Positions 8,584 through 18,254 of a DNA stretch of 64,000 nt are shown here, in pieces. This DNA is from Pedobacter steynii (GTDB lineage Bacteria; Bacteroidota; Bacteroidia; Sphingobacteriales; Sphingobacteriaceae): contig NZ_FNGY01000016.1 in NCBI RefSeq assembly GCF_900103665.1, positions 62,001 to 126,000 of the forward strand, written 5' to 3'. Position 1 is the first letter of the stretch, and each line of letters starts with the position of its first letter. A program made the translations under genes and the position numbers. The notes beneath the pieces were generated by a model. The model made no database searches, was not told the origin of the DNA, and saw only the letters and a list, made by a program, of their open reading frames with translations.

Positions 8584-10179
8584 ATGATACATGCGAACCT
8601 CCTCCTGATCCTTGCTTTATTTTTTGCAATGGCACTCCTTTACCTGCTAAGCCAACGATGGAAAATCTCCTACCCCATTTTCCTGGTTATCGGCGGGCTA
8701 GGCATCAGTTTTATTCCCGGTATCCCTCCAATAAATATAGATCCTGACATTGTATTTCTCATTTTCCTTCCTCCTTTGCTTTTTGAAGCAGCCTGGTATA
8801 CTTCATGGAATGAATTCTGGAAATGGAAAAGATCGATCCTCTTACTCGGTTTTGGACTGGTCCTGATTACCTCCCTTGCGATTGCCTATTTCTCCGTTAG
8901 CATTATTCCCGGGTTTACCCTTGCCTTAGGTTTTCTGCTTGGCGGAATCATTTCCCCTCCGGATGCCGTAGCCGCAACTTCCGTGCTAAAAGGTGTAGAC
9001 ATGCCAAAACGAGGATTAACCATGCTGGAAGGCGAAAGTCTGGTCAACGATGCTGCTTCATTAACGGTATTCCGCTTTGCTTTGGCTTGTATCCTTACCG
9101 GGCAGTTTGTATTTCAAAAAGCGGCAACAGATTTTATCATTCTCGCCGTAATGGGCGTCGTTGTCGGACTGGCAATTGCACATATTCTTTACCTCGTACT
9201 TCGGTATTGGGCAAAATCATCCAGCATCACCACACCAATTACGCTGATTGCACCATACCTGATGTATATTGTGGCAGAACAATTCCACTGGTCGGGCGTG
9301 CTGGCGGTCGTGAGTGGTGGTCTGTTCCTTTCTTTCCGTTCCAATGATTTCTTAAATTACCATACCCGTCTGCAGACTAAAGAAGTATGGGCTACGGTTG
9401 GCTTTTTACTCAACGGATTTGTTTTTATCCTCATTGGCCTGGAATTACCAGTTATTGTGGAGGGTCTGGAGGGTTATTCCATAGATGAGGCAATTAACTA
9501 TGCCTTAATCATCAGTGCAATCGTGATCATCGCCAGGATCATTCTCGTATACCTGGTGACCTTTATTCCAAGGTTAAGCCGAAAAATAAGGCAACGTGAA
9601 AAGAGTCCCGGCCTGAAACTGCCATTCATTATTGGCTGGGCAGGCATGCGCGGTGTAGTTTCCCTGGCTTCAGCTTTGGCCATTCCACTTACTTTAAGCA
9701 ACGGAGCAGCATTTCCACACCGGAACCTGATTTTGTTCATCACCTTCATTGTCATCCTGATTACCCTGGTCTTTCAGGGACTCACCTTACCTATTTTCCT
9801 TAAACTGTTAAAAGTGGAAGAAATAGACGACCATGTTCCTTTTGATCAGCAAAAAGAAGCCATTCACCTGTTGTTGGCTAAGGAAGCTGTTCTATACCTG
9901 GACAACAAATACAGTAAAGAAATGGCTGATTTTGAAACGATCCGGAGGATCAAAGAGCAAATGGAACGCAGCATCAGGGCCACAGAACAAACTGTTGCCG
10001 AGCAAAAACAACAGGTCGCTTCCGTACGAAAGCTGTATAAAAAAATCATGCTGGACCTCACTACCTTCAGAAGGAAAGAACTGAATAAACTCAGGGCGAC
10101 TAAAAAATACGATGATGAGGTGCTCAGAGATATGGAAAATAACCTGGATCTGGAAGAAGCACGTTTTTACAAACATTAA
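8584..10179 (+). CDS. CPA1 family Na+/H+ antiporter (NhaP-like)
   Basis: A 531-residue protein with about 12 hydrophobic helices over residues 1-410. CPA1 hallmarks are visible: FLPPLLFEAAW, SPPDAVAATSVLKG (residues near 125, with the ion-binding Asp), and EGESLVNDAASLTVF. A cytoplasmic tail of about 110 charged, helical residues follows and may be regulatory. It exchanges Na+ or K+ for protons across the inner membrane. Read-through from the promoter next to the PadR palindrome is likely, because only 17 bases separate it from the preceding remnant. Confidence 0.93.
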   Translation: MIHANLLLILALFFAMALLYLLSQRWKISYPIFLVIGGLGISFIPGIPPINIDPDIVFLIFLPPLLFEAAWYTSWNEFWKWKRSILLLGFGLVLITSLAIAYFSVSIIPGFTLALGFLLGGIISPPDAVAATSVLKGVDMPKRGLTMLEGESLVNDAASLTVFRFALACILTGQFVFQKAATDFIILAVMGVVVGLAIAHILYLVLRYWAKSSSITTPITLIAPYLMYIVAEQFHWSGVLAVVSGGLFLSFRSNDFLNYHTRLQTKEVWATVGFLLNGFVFILIGLELPVIVEGLEGYSIDEAINYALIISAIVIIARIILVYLVTFIPRLSRKIRQREKSPGLKLPFIIGWAGMRGVVSLASALAIPLTLSNGAAFPHRNLILFITFIVILITLVFQGLTLPIFLKLLKVEEIDDHVPFDQQKEAIHLLLAKEAVLYLDNKYSKEMADFETIRRIKEQMERSIRATEQTVAEQKQQVASVRKLYKKIMLDLTTFRRKELNKLRATKKYDDEVLRDMENNLDLEEARFYKH

Positions 10180-10201
10180 AGCACCTCAGCCAACAACCTC
10201 A

Positions 10202-10228
10202 CTGTTCCTGGAAAAAGCCCCGGAACAG
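10202..10228. terminator. Hairpin between convergent genes
   Basis: CTGTTCC (10202-10208) pairs with GGAACAG (10222-10228). It lies between the antiporter stop and the convergent NRPS fragment. There is no long T-run, so intrinsic terminator activity is uncertain. Confidence 0.4.
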
Positions 10229-10247
10229 CGAGTGCTGAATCTTCATA

Positions 10248-11252
10248 TTATGATATAGATATATCAAGATATCTAAAACAAGTATCCAGCAGCTGATAAG
10301 GAAGTTCCGCTGTTAGTCCGGGTTCTGACTGCGTCCCGCTTGTAAACAAATATTTTAAACTTAAACCTGTCTGAAACTTATGATGGGTAATTATGGAAGG
10401 AACCAATACAGAAGGGACATAACCATGCGTGATCTGATGGAGGCTAAAAAAATTCAGCAAAGCCCGGGCATCCATTCTTTCTTCCTCACCCGCGATGTGT
10501 AAGGAGCAACCACAAGTCAGCGCTGACCAGATTTCCCAGGCTGAAATGTCAGAGGACAGACCTGCAACTAAACTGAGCCGGCAATTTTCGTCCAGTCCAA
10601 ATTTATGGTTATGCCAGCTCACCAGGTGCTGAATAGATTCATGCTCTACCATTTCCCTCCCAGGCTTCCCGGTAACTCCGGAAGTATACATCACATAAGC
10701 CAATGAGTTTTCGTCCGGATAAACGGCTATCGGATCTGCAGGATATTCGTTTAGATCGGAAAGCTGGTCCAGGAAAAGTAACTTCGTTTCCTGATCCAGA
10801 TCTGAACCGAGATTCCGGTTGGCAATAACCAGCTTCGCCTCCGTATGGGCTATGATAAAGGAGATGCGTTTCGGCGGATAAACCGGATCAATGGGAACAT
10901 AAGCCGCCCCCGCTTTTAAAATGCCAAGAACAGCAACCAACCATTCAATAGACCGGTCCATGCATACCGGCACCAACTGCCCTGTACCTATTCCTCGGCC
11001 CAGAAGGCAATTTGCCACCTGATTACTGCTATGATCCAGTTCTTTATAACTCAGCCAGTCTGCTCCAAAAAATACCGCCGGATTTTCCGGATAACGATAG
11101 ACCTGTTTTTCAAATAAGGAGACCAGGCCCTCTTCCATTGGATAGCCTGTATCATTAAATAAATTCAGGATTTCACGTGTTTCTTCCATACTCAGTTGCA
11201 AATTGGAAGATTCAGTAGCCGCTTTTCTTTGAGGTGATTGTTGACTAGACAT
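10248..11252 (-). pseudogene. Truncated NRPS adenylation domain
   Basis: A 334-residue open frame matching the N-terminal two thirds of an NRPS A domain. It begins with linker and A-domain entry (LNLFNDTGYPMEEGLVSLFE), followed by core A1/A2 (WLSYKEL; LKAGAAYVPIDPVYP), core A3 as YTSGVTGKPGREMVEH and core A4 as SSDISAWEIW. Core A3 has lost the usual PKG lysine. The similarity stops just before A5 (NYGPTE), and A6-A10, including the catalytic Lys, and the thiolation domain are missing. No condensation domain lies upstream. It therefore looks like a decaying remnant of a larger synthetase. The frame is still open, so the loss may be recent. Confidence 0.8.
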
Positions 11253-11468
11253 ACTGATCTATCTTTAATGGTAAAAAATCACTAATAATAAATCTATCGG
11301 CATTTAATCCCTTATCACGAAAATACTTTATATTTCAGTATACGCTATCACAACCAACAGATCAACTTCAAATTAACCATTCCTTTTTGTTTTTCTTATA
11401 CAAGCGCCTTTTTATTCAAAAAATGAACAAAATGATTGAAATTGTAATTGTGAATAAAAAAAATATGG

Positions 11469-12785
11469 CTATTTAATAAAGTCTGTTACTTTATCCAAAA
11501 GCTTTCCTCCTTTATCTTTTAATGACTTCCCCTGATCGGTAATCGTCTGCGTGCTCGTCATATTTTGCATCCCGGCACTGATGGCCTTAAATTGAGCAAT
11601 GGTTGCAAGAATCTCTTCCGCATGACTTACCTTATTCTCTTTTAACAGCTTCTCCCAATCCACCTTTGCTAAAACAGCCATGACGTACCTGGTGGCGATC
11701 TTACTGATGAAAAACTTATCGTAGATCCCATTAAGTTTAGCATCAGGTTCACGCGTTTTCAGGTAATCAATCGATTCCTGAACAGAAGCCTTCTCACTAT
11801 CCGTCAGCAAAGCACTGGTTTTAAGCTTGGTAAGCGATGCAATGGCCTCCTTCTTTTTCCCTCTTTTTAGATATACAAAGCTCTCTATGCTCCATACTGT
11901 TTCATTCTGGATACCCAATTTATGGGCATCCTCCAGAAAGGATTCAAAATCATCCAGTGCCCTTTCCTCATCCACCGCTCTTTCCATCATCAAACGGTCA
12001 AACCCTCTGAAAAGATGATTCAGCCCATGAAAGGCAGTATGTGTCTGTTCGTTATTGAGTTTACCCCAATTAAAAAAGGCCCTGGTATACGGAAGGTCTA
12101 CTTCTTTATTTTTCTCCAGCCATTTGATGTTGTTACTGATCTCATCCTCCGACAAATAATAGAACCTATTGGAGAAGAACAAAAAGCCACGTACGTACTG
12201 AAGCAAAGTTTTCATTTCACTATCCGGTAATTTATCCGGCTGTGTTTTACTGCATTCATACAAAGAAACTTCGGCCCCTAAATCCCGGGTGGCCAGCACA
12301 AGCACGCTTAAAACTGCATGTTCTATATTTTGCAGGTAAACTTTATCTGCTTCAGAGCGTTTCGCAACGGCTTTCACAAAGTTTTGTTTCTCCTCAGGCG
12401 AACCATAAACCGTGGCTACACCATCGAGCACAGGAGGAAAGATGTCCTCATCTGTTTCTATGATAAAGTTTTTAATCCTGCGGTAATCCCGGTACATGAG
12501 GATCATGTCCGTAACCGGAATGTCCTTTTGTCCCGCCGACATTTTGGAAAGATTGCCGGTTACTGATTGTAATTCCTTGGAGTGCTGCTGATATTGCGGC
12601 ATTGTCGTATCCTGCACTCCTGCCGAACGCAGTCCGATTTTCCCGAACTTCCAAACAATTATTTTATCAGAAGTAAGACTTTTAACTAATGATAAACGGT
12701 CTTTTTCGAGCAATACTTGATCTGTCTGTTCGCTTGAACATCCAAGTGCTAAAACAATAAGAGATAAGGCAATATATTTTTTCAT
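11469..12785 (-). CDS. Lipoprotein of unknown function, helical (TPR-like)
   Basis: A 438-residue protein with a lipoprotein signal (LSLIVLALGCSS, lipobox LGC with Cys16), so it is anchored in the inner or outer membrane. The rest is almost wholly alpha-helical; the central part (LDDFESFLEDAHKLGIQNET, followed by EKASVQESIDYLKTR) is reminiscent of TPR repeats. No catalytic motif is visible. It stands between the NRPS fragment and the MBL gene with about 97 bases on its 5' side. I do not recognise the family. Confidence 0.75.
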   Translation of the reverse strand: MKKYIALSLIVLALGCSSEQTDQVLLEKDRLSLVKSLTSDKIIVWKFGKIGLRSAGVQDTTMPQYQQHSKELQSVTGNLSKMSAGQKDIPVTDMILMYRDYRRIKNFIIETDEDIFPPVLDGVATVYGSPEEKQNFVKAVAKRSEADKVYLQNIEHAVLSVLVLATRDLGAEVSLYECSKTQPDKLPDSEMKTLLQYVRGFLFFSNRFYYLSEDEISNNIKWLEKNKEVDLPYTRAFFNWGKLNNEQTHTAFHGLNHLFRGFDRLMMERAVDEERALDDFESFLEDAHKLGIQNETVWSIESFVYLKRGKKKEAIASLTKLKTSALLTDSEKASVQESIDYLKTREPDAKLNGIYDKFFISKIATRYVMAVLAKVDWEKLLKENKVSHAEEILATIAQFKAISAGMQNMTSTQTITDQGKSLKDKGGKLLDKVTDFIK

Positions 12786-12808
12786 ATCCGGATTCTTCTA
12801 TTTTCGTA

Positions 12809-12849
12809 CGACATTTCATTGCTCCGGAGCCAGGTGCTTTGAAATGTCG
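12809..12849. repeat. Perfect 10-bp inverted repeat with inner palindrome
   Basis: CGACATTTCA (12809-12818) pairs with TGAAATGTCG (12840-12849). The 21-base loop carries the palindrome GCTCCGGAGC (12821-12830). It lies between the MBL gene stop and the lipoprotein start on the minus strand. It has no T-run, so it may be an operator or processing site rather than an intrinsic terminator. Confidence 0.6.
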
Positions 12850-12882
12850 CAGATATTTTGAGGTGAATCTAGGAAAAATACT

Positions 12883-13785
12883 TTACCATTTCATCTCGCC
12901 GGTATTCACTTTTGCACCGAGCTGCAATGCAATTTCAAATGTGGCATCCGGATAACGTTTTTTCATGGCGTCAATCAGCTCTGCGGAAGTTTTTACTTTC
13001 CCCAACTCTTCTGCATAAGCTTTGAGGTAAGCCTTGTCGTACTTCAACGATTCGATGTTTAATGCGGCGCCATCTCTATGGTGTGCAGGAATAATGATTG
13101 CCGGTTTCAGGGATTCAATTTTATCCAGTGCAGTTAACCATTCCTGGCGCTTTTCAGCCGAAGCATCGTCGGCAAGCCATAAATGAAAACCGGTACCGAA
13201 AATATTAATTCCGCCAACCACTGCTTTGATCGAGGGAATCCAAACAAAGCTCCGTTGGGCAGCACCTTCCACACTGACGATCTCCAGCTTATTGCCTTCC
13301 AGATCCAGGCTGTTTCCTTTCAATACCTGTGGCAATACCACATTCTTTGTCCCATTGTCTCCTAATTGTGGTCCCCATATATCCAGTTTCTTCTGAGCAG
13401 TTTCTTTAATGTGTGCTACCGTTGTTTCGGTCGCATAAACCGTTACTCCCGGGAAATAACTTTTGAAAACTTCCAGTCCGAAGTAAAAATCAGGATCGCC
13501 ATAGCTCACGAAGATGGCTTTTAACGTTTTGCCGCTTGCTTTGATTTCTTCCGCTACCTTTTTGGCATCAGGCAATGTAAACTGGGCATCTACCAATATC
13601 ACATCGGTTTCACCACTAATGATCACTGAGGCGACACCGAAACTGGTCTCAGCAGCATGGTACACGTTAAGTTTTAACGGACCAGCATCAATCGCTTTAA
13701 ATGTTTGTGCTGTTGCATTCATGTTTAACAGGATTAAAAGGAATAAAATGGTTGTTGAAAGTATAGTGTATGGTTGTCTTTTCAT
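12883..13785 (-). CDS. Secreted MBL-fold protein with altered metal motif
   Basis: A 300-residue protein with a signal peptide ending ATAQ. The metallo-beta-lactamase fold is suggested by VILVDAQFTLPDAKKV, the motif position SYGDPDFYFG (residues 94-103), KAVVGGINIFGTGFHLW and IIPAHHRDG. In standard members the motif is HxHxDH; here the two leading His positions are Tyr95 and Asp97, while the Asp99 position and the late His are kept. Some family branches read THGDPDFYFG, so this may be an accepted variant with different metal use. It is 16 bases downstream of the DsbA-like gene and probably co-transcribed with it. Confidence 0.8.
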   Translation of the reverse strand: MKRQPYTILSTTILFLLILLNMNATAQTFKAIDAGPLKLNVYHAAETSFGVASVIISGETDVILVDAQFTLPDAKKVAEEIKASGKTLKAIFVSYGDPDFYFGLEVFKSYFPGVTVYATETTVAHIKETAQKKLDIWGPQLGDNGTKNVVLPQVLKGNSLDLEGNKLEIVSVEGAAQRSFVWIPSIKAVVGGINIFGTGFHLWLADDASAEKRQEWLTALDKIESLKPAIIIPAHHRDGAALNIESLKYDKAYLKAYAEELGKVKTSAELIDAMKKRYPDATFEIALQLGAKVNTGEMKW

Positions 13786-13801
13786 GATTTCTAATAAATA
13801 A

Positions 13802-14422
13802 TTATACTAAACTGGTTTCAATGCGGCTGAAAATCTCCTCCAGGGAAGAATAGCCTTGTTCTATAAGCAAGATTTCTGATCCGGTATCCAACAATAAAGT
13901 CGGATAGGACATGGCATAATCTGCTGCTTTCGCAAAAGCTTCCTGAGTGGCTGTTTTCATTTCCGGACTATGAAAGTGTTTGAAAAACAGGTCCTTTTCA
14001 ATTCCCAATGCATCCAGGATCTCCTGATAAGTCAGGTCCAGATTCAGGTCTTTGCCATAGAAATACCGTTCTTTTTGTACCGCAGCAGCAAAAGCAACGT
14101 TCTTTTCCGGCCAGAACTGCTGTACGGTCACGATGGCCCTGGATGGAACCTCACTATCCAATACCACTTCATCCTGACTGATAAACTTAAAATAAGCGTC
14201 TCCAAATGCGGTCCCGGTAAGGTTTGCAATTTGCTGGTCGTGTTTCATAAAATAGGCGGCCATTTGTTTGCTTTGTTTACGGACATTCTGCCCTGCCCAC
14301 ATTCCTGCGGGAATGATTTCAAATGGAATGCTGTCTTTATACCTTTCGGCGGTCTGCAAAGTATTCCCGTAATTTCCGTAGCACCATCCGCAAAGCGGAT
14401 CCATCACATATATGAGTTTCAT
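13802..14422 (-). CDS. DsbA family oxidoreductase-like protein (FrnE/DsbA thioredoxin fold)
   Basis: The thioredoxin-type active site CGWC lies at residues 11-14 if translation begins at the ATG at 14422 (MKLIYVMDPLCGWCYG). The frame extends ten codons further upstream, but this start places the first beta strand correctly for the family. The long helical insert and the cis-Pro region (DYAMSYPTLLLD) fit a DsbA/2-hydroxychromene isomerase-like fold of about 207 residues. With no signal peptide it is cytoplasmic, so it is more like FrnE than periplasmic DsbA. It is followed after 16 bases by the MBL-fold gene and preceded by a Crp/Fnr regulator. Confidence 0.82.
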   Translation of the reverse strand: MKLIYVMDPLCGWCYGNYGNTLQTAERYKDSIPFEIIPAGMWAGQNVRKQSKQMAAYFMKHDQQIANLTGTAFGDAYFKFISQDEVVLDSEVPSRAIVTVQQFWPEKNVAFAAAVQKERYFYGKDLNLDLTYQEILDALGIEKDLFFKHFHSPEMKTATQEAFAKAADYAMSYPTLLLDTGSEILLIEQGYSSLEEIFSRIETSLV

Positions 14423-14552
14423 TATTTTTTGGTTTTGCTTTCCAGCGGTCAAATGGGCCCCCTGATGTGGGGTTTCCTATGCGCTGATCATTAGGACAGC
14501 AAAATTAGAACACCTGAAGCCGGGAAAAGTTGAACTAGTTCAAAAAAGAAAT

Positions 14553-15134
14553 TTACCTCAGCTTAGATAGCTTTTTTCTGATCTTACTGAGGAATTCGTG
14601 GGAGATGCCAAGATAAGAGGCAACCTGGAGTTGCGTGAGGCGCTGTTCCAGTTGCGGATATTTCTCTATGAACTCGATATAGCGCTCATCGGCAGTCTTT
14701 CCCAGTGCAGAAATCATTCTTCTTTGCAAGGCGACATGCGTTTTCTGTGTCATGATGCGGAAAAGCTTTTCTACCATAGGGATTTGTTCATAGAGTGCTT
14801 CTTTATAAGGCTGGGTAATCAGGAGCACTTCACTGTCTTCCAGCGCTTCAATATTTAAAATTGAGGGCGTATTATTCGTAAAACTGTCAATATCGGTGAT
14901 CCACCAGTCCTCGATGGCAAAATATAAAATCCGTTCCTGCCCTTGTTCGTCGAGGTAATACACCCTTAAACAACCTTTAATCACGAAGCCTTCAAATTTG
15001 CAAATCTGCCCTGCCCGCAGGAGAAACTGTTTTTTTGCTATTTTCCGATGATAAAAAGGCTTGGTAAACTGTTCAAAATCCGCATCGGAAATCGAAAGAT
15101 GTTTTTCAATATTTTTACGGAGTAGCTCAAACAT
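14553..15134 (-). CDS. Crp/Fnr family transcriptional regulator
   Basis: A cyclic-nucleotide-binding-like beta roll (KKQFLLRAGQICKFEGFVIKG, then YFAIEDWWITD) is followed by a C-terminal helix-turn-helix (LTQLQVASYLGISHEFLSKI). The ATG at 15134 (MFELLRKN) is preferred over the longer frame to 15188, because homologues begin with this helix. No Cys cluster is visible, so it is not an iron-sulfur Fnr. Small regulators of this kind are common in Bacteroidota. It lies upstream of the DsbA-like/MBL pair with a 130-base gap and may regulate that pair. Confidence 0.88.
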   Translation of the reverse strand: MFELLRKNIEKHLSISDADFEQFTKPFYHRKIAKKQFLLRAGQICKFEGFVIKGCLRVYYLDEQGQERILYFAIEDWWITDIDSFTNNTPSILNIEALEDSEVLLITQPYKEALYEQIPMVEKLFRIMTQKTHVALQRRMISALGKTADERYIEFIEKYPQLEQRLTQLQVASYLGISHEFLSKIRKKLSKLR

Positions 15135-15238
15135 GTTCCTAAGGTAGGATAAAATGGAAATTAACAACAGTTCTGCGAACAAATACATCGGAAAATTGTT
15201 TTAATTTAACCCTATAATCATTCCCCTATTTATTAGCT

Positions 15239-16924
15239 ATGTCATCTGAAAACGAGAAAGAAAACACCTTTTACATTGGCCTTTGTATGGCCGGCGCTGT
15301 ATCTGCAGGCGCTTATACTGCCGGAGTAATGGACTACCTGTTAGAAGCCCTTGCCGAATGGGAAAAGAGAAAAGCTGAACCCGGCGTTCCCAAACACAAG
15401 GTACAAATCCCGGTAATCGGTGGTGCTTCTGCCGGAGGGATGACGAGCATTCTGACCTCAACCGTCCTGAACAGCCTGCATATCCCTATCGATAAACCGG
15501 GGGAGAACATCCTCACGGAACACCCGGAAAACAAGTTTTACCATACCTGGGTAGACCTCAGTCAGGGGGATATTTTAGAGAAAATGCTCGACACCGCCGA
15601 CATCAAAGAACGAGGCCTGGTTTCCGGGTTAAATTCTGCATTTATTGATGAAATCGCGCAGCGTGTGGTGGCCACTGAAGCCGACCGGAGCAAATGGCGT
15701 CCTTTACCGGCTTTCATTAAACCGGGCTTAAAGATTTTCAGTACCCTGACCAATCTGGAAGGATTCAGCTATACCGCAGATTTTGGTCCCGATAAACCAC
15801 AAACCAGAAAGTACCATATGTCCATTCATAATGACTATGCCTGCTTTGAACTCACCGAAGAAAATATCATTGGTCCAAATGGCGGATGGGTCCCCCTGAA
15901 CCTCAAAAACGACCTCAATATTGACCTGGCCAGAGATGCAGCGATTGCTACCGGAGCCTTCCCTATCGGATTAAAATCCAGGATCTTGAACCGGGATGCT
16001 TCCTATGTCAACGCCAACCTCTGGTTAAAAAAATACCTAACCAATAACCCCCTGGCCCCTGGCAATTACCAAACACTCAATGTGGATGGCGGACTGATCA
16101 ATAACGAGCCTTTTGAAAAAGTGCGGGATGTGCTTTATGAAGTTACCGGACAGGAAGCCAAAGATTACCGCGATTTCCATCGGTTTACCTCGACCGTATT
16201 GATGATTGATCCATTCCCAAGCGAAAAGCCGAAACCAATCTCCAAATTACAGGACCTGATGAATATCCTTGGCCTCACACTCAGTTCAATGATCAACCAG
16301 ATGCGGTCAAAACCATTGGAAATCTCAGATGCTTTAAGTACAAGCTGTGCTGGTCAGTTTTTGGTGGCCCCTTCCAGGATCGTGAACGGCCCTGAAGGAG
16401 AACAACATGTTACCGGCGAAATGGCCATCGCCTGTGGCACCTTAAACGGTTTCGGAGGATTCCTCAGCAAAGAGTTCCGTGTTCATGATTATTTTCTGGG
16501 CAGGCACAACTGCAAAATCTTCCTCAGGGATTACTTTACCATCCCTGAAAGTGCGTTGGAAGAACATGTCATATTCAAAGAAGGCTATGCCAATGCCAAC
16601 CGCGACCGGTTTAAATCAACCAAAGATGGAGGATATCAGATTATCCCCATCTTCGCTGAAAAGACCGACTATACCTTCCCCCAGCTTAAGTTTAAGTCGG
16701 GGGAAAGCTGGCCGGTTCTCGAAGATCAGGACATTGACCGGTACAAATCGAAGCTTAAGGAACGCATTCAGGCCATTCTGTTAAACGTTGCGGAGCTTAG
16801 TGGCACCAGTAAATTTCTGATCTGGGCGGGTGCAAAGATTGTACTCAACAGGGTGCTCTCCAATGCCGTCATCAGGAAGATTAAAAAAGACCTGATCACC
16901 TGGAAGTTGCTGAGGGCTGAATAA
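15239..16924 (+). CDS. Patatin-like phospholipase family protein
   Basis: A 561-residue protein. The glycine-rich oxyanion region GLCMAGAVSAGAYTAGVMD lies at residues 14-32, the nucleophile elbow GGASAGGM is near residues 60-67 with Ser at about 63, and the catalytic Asp lies in NVDGGLINNEP near residue 282. These form the Ser-Asp dyad of patatins, which hydrolyse acyl chains from membrane lipids. There is no signal peptide and no TM segment; the length beyond the usual 300 residues is a C-terminal extension of unknown role. Its stop is only 4 bases from the stop of the convergent serine hydrolase. Confidence 0.9.
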   Translation: MSSENEKENTFYIGLCMAGAVSAGAYTAGVMDYLLEALAEWEKRKAEPGVPKHKVQIPVIGGASAGGMTSILTSTVLNSLHIPIDKPGENILTEHPENKFYHTWVDLSQGDILEKMLDTADIKERGLVSGLNSAFIDEIAQRVVATEADRSKWRPLPAFIKPGLKIFSTLTNLEGFSYTADFGPDKPQTRKYHMSIHNDYACFELTEENIIGPNGGWVPLNLKNDLNIDLARDAAIATGAFPIGLKSRILNRDASYVNANLWLKKYLTNNPLAPGNYQTLNVDGGLINNEPFEKVRDVLYEVTGQEAKDYRDFHRFTSTVLMIDPFPSEKPKPISKLQDLMNILGLTLSSMINQMRSKPLEISDALSTSCAGQFLVAPSRIVNGPEGEQHVTGEMAIACGTLNGFGGFLSKEFRVHDYFLGRHNCKIFLRDYFTIPESALEEHVIFKEGYANANRDRFKSTKDGGYQIIPIFAEKTDYTFPQLKFKSGESWPVLEDQDIDRYKSKLKERIQAILLNVAELSGTSKFLIWAGAKIVLNRVLSNAVIRKIKKDLITWKLLRAE

Positions 16925-16928
16925 TCCC

Positions 16929-18224
16929 TTAGTTTAAGGCCTGATAAAGGGCAATCTGGAATTCTTCCCCTATACTAAAATAGGGAGAAAGATATTCCTG
17001 TGTGAACAGGATTGCAATCAGGCCTTCCTTTGGATCTGCCCATCCATGTGTATTAAACGCACCTCCCCAACCGAAGGAACCCAGACTTAAGGGCGACAAA
17101 TAATCGTTCTTCGCCGTTTCCAATGCGAAACCAGCTAAGCTAAACTGAAAGTTTTCCGGTTGCGGAGGCATGGCCGAAATCCTGACCTCATTTCCCAGCT
17201 GGTTTTGCAACATCAGCTCAATGGTCTTCACACCAATCACCCGTTTGCCATTAAATAAACCTTTGTTCAGGTAGAGGCTGTAAAAATTAGCCATATCCCT
17301 TGCCGTAGCGCTTAACCCTGCTCCCCCCGACAGATAGCTGCCCTTAAGGTTCGGAAAATTCGGATCAACGCCTTCATACAATGGATGATTTACTTTAACC
17401 AGCTGATCCCCCGCAGTACTTTCGTACAGGCCAACCAATCGGCTTTGTTTTTCCAGTGGGAGATGAAAATAGGTATCTTTCATCTCCAGTGGCCGGAAGA
17501 TCCTGTTTTCCATAAAGATGTCCAGGGCTTGTCCAGACCATACTTCGATGAGGTAGCCCAGCAAATCAATATTGAGCCCATAGGTAAAAGCTGCTCCAGG
17601 TTGGTGTTGCAAAGGCATGCTGCCCAGCAATTCCATTTTCTCTTTCAATGTACCGGCAGTAGTTCCAATGCCGGAAGGAATTCCTGCCTGTTCATAGATC
17701 TTCCACATTGTTGGATCGCTGAAAACTGCGGGATAAGCAATTCCGGAAGTGTGTCGCAGCAGGTCACGCACCGTAATCTCCCGCTTTGCGGGTATAGTGG
17801 TATAGGTTTTTGACTGCGCATCATAAGCTTTCAAGACGGAAGGTGCTTTAAATGCCGGAATATATTTGGAGATGGGGTCATCAAGCAGGAATTTCCCTTC
17901 TTCCCAAAGCATCATTACCCCCAGACTGGTGATGGCTTTTGACTGGGAGGCAATCCTGAAGATGTCGCCGGTCTGCATCTTTCTCTTGCTTTCCAGATCA
18001 GCATAGCCAAATACTTTCTCATAAACCACCTTTCCGTTCTTTAGCACCAATGCCGTGGCGCCCGGAATGTGTTTTGCATTGATCTGACGCTGAATCAGGG
18101 CATCAATTTTCAGCAGCCGATCCTGGTCAAACTGCCTTTCCTGTGCTTGTACCCCGGTAAGAAAAAGAATAGAAAATAAAGTGCTGCCGATGACAGCCCT
18201 GTTTATCGTTGTTAAGTTCATCAC
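16929..18224 (-). CDS. Secreted serine hydrolase, class C beta-lactamase / esterase-like
   Basis: A 431-residue protein with a signal peptide (STLFSILFLTGVQAQ). The catalytic SxxK motif is SQSK near residue 93 (FRIASQSKAITSLG); the Tyr motif is YGLN (FTYGLNIDLLG), close to the YxN of the family. The third motif position is probably FGWGGAFNTHGW near residue 380. Such proteins act as esterases, D-aminopeptidases or beta-lactamases in the periplasm, and resistance activity cannot be claimed. It is followed downstream only by the convergent patatin gene; the next minus-strand gene upstream is an MFS exporter 30 bases away. Confidence 0.9.
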   Translation of the reverse strand: MMNLTTINRAVIGSTLFSILFLTGVQAQERQFDQDRLLKIDALIQRQINAKHIPGATALVLKNGKVVYEKVFGYADLESKRKMQTGDIFRIASQSKAITSLGVMMLWEEGKFLLDDPISKYIPAFKAPSVLKAYDAQSKTYTTIPAKREITVRDLLRHTSGIAYPAVFSDPTMWKIYEQAGIPSGIGTTAGTLKEKMELLGSMPLQHQPGAAFTYGLNIDLLGYLIEVWSGQALDIFMENRIFRPLEMKDTYFHLPLEKQSRLVGLYESTAGDQLVKVNHPLYEGVDPNFPNLKGSYLSGGAGLSATARDMANFYSLYLNKGLFNGKRVIGVKTIELMLQNQLGNEVRISAMPPQPENFQFSLAGFALETAKNDYLSPLSLGSFGWGGAFNTHGWADPKEGLIAILFTQEYLSPYFSIGEEFQIALYQALN

Positions 18225-18254
18225 TAATTTTCGTTAATTGATTTTAATAAAAGG

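Noticed and set aside
13970..14494. 174-codon plus-strand frame opposite the DsbA-like gene
   Set aside because: It is a shadow of the minus-strand gene with the CGWC motif.
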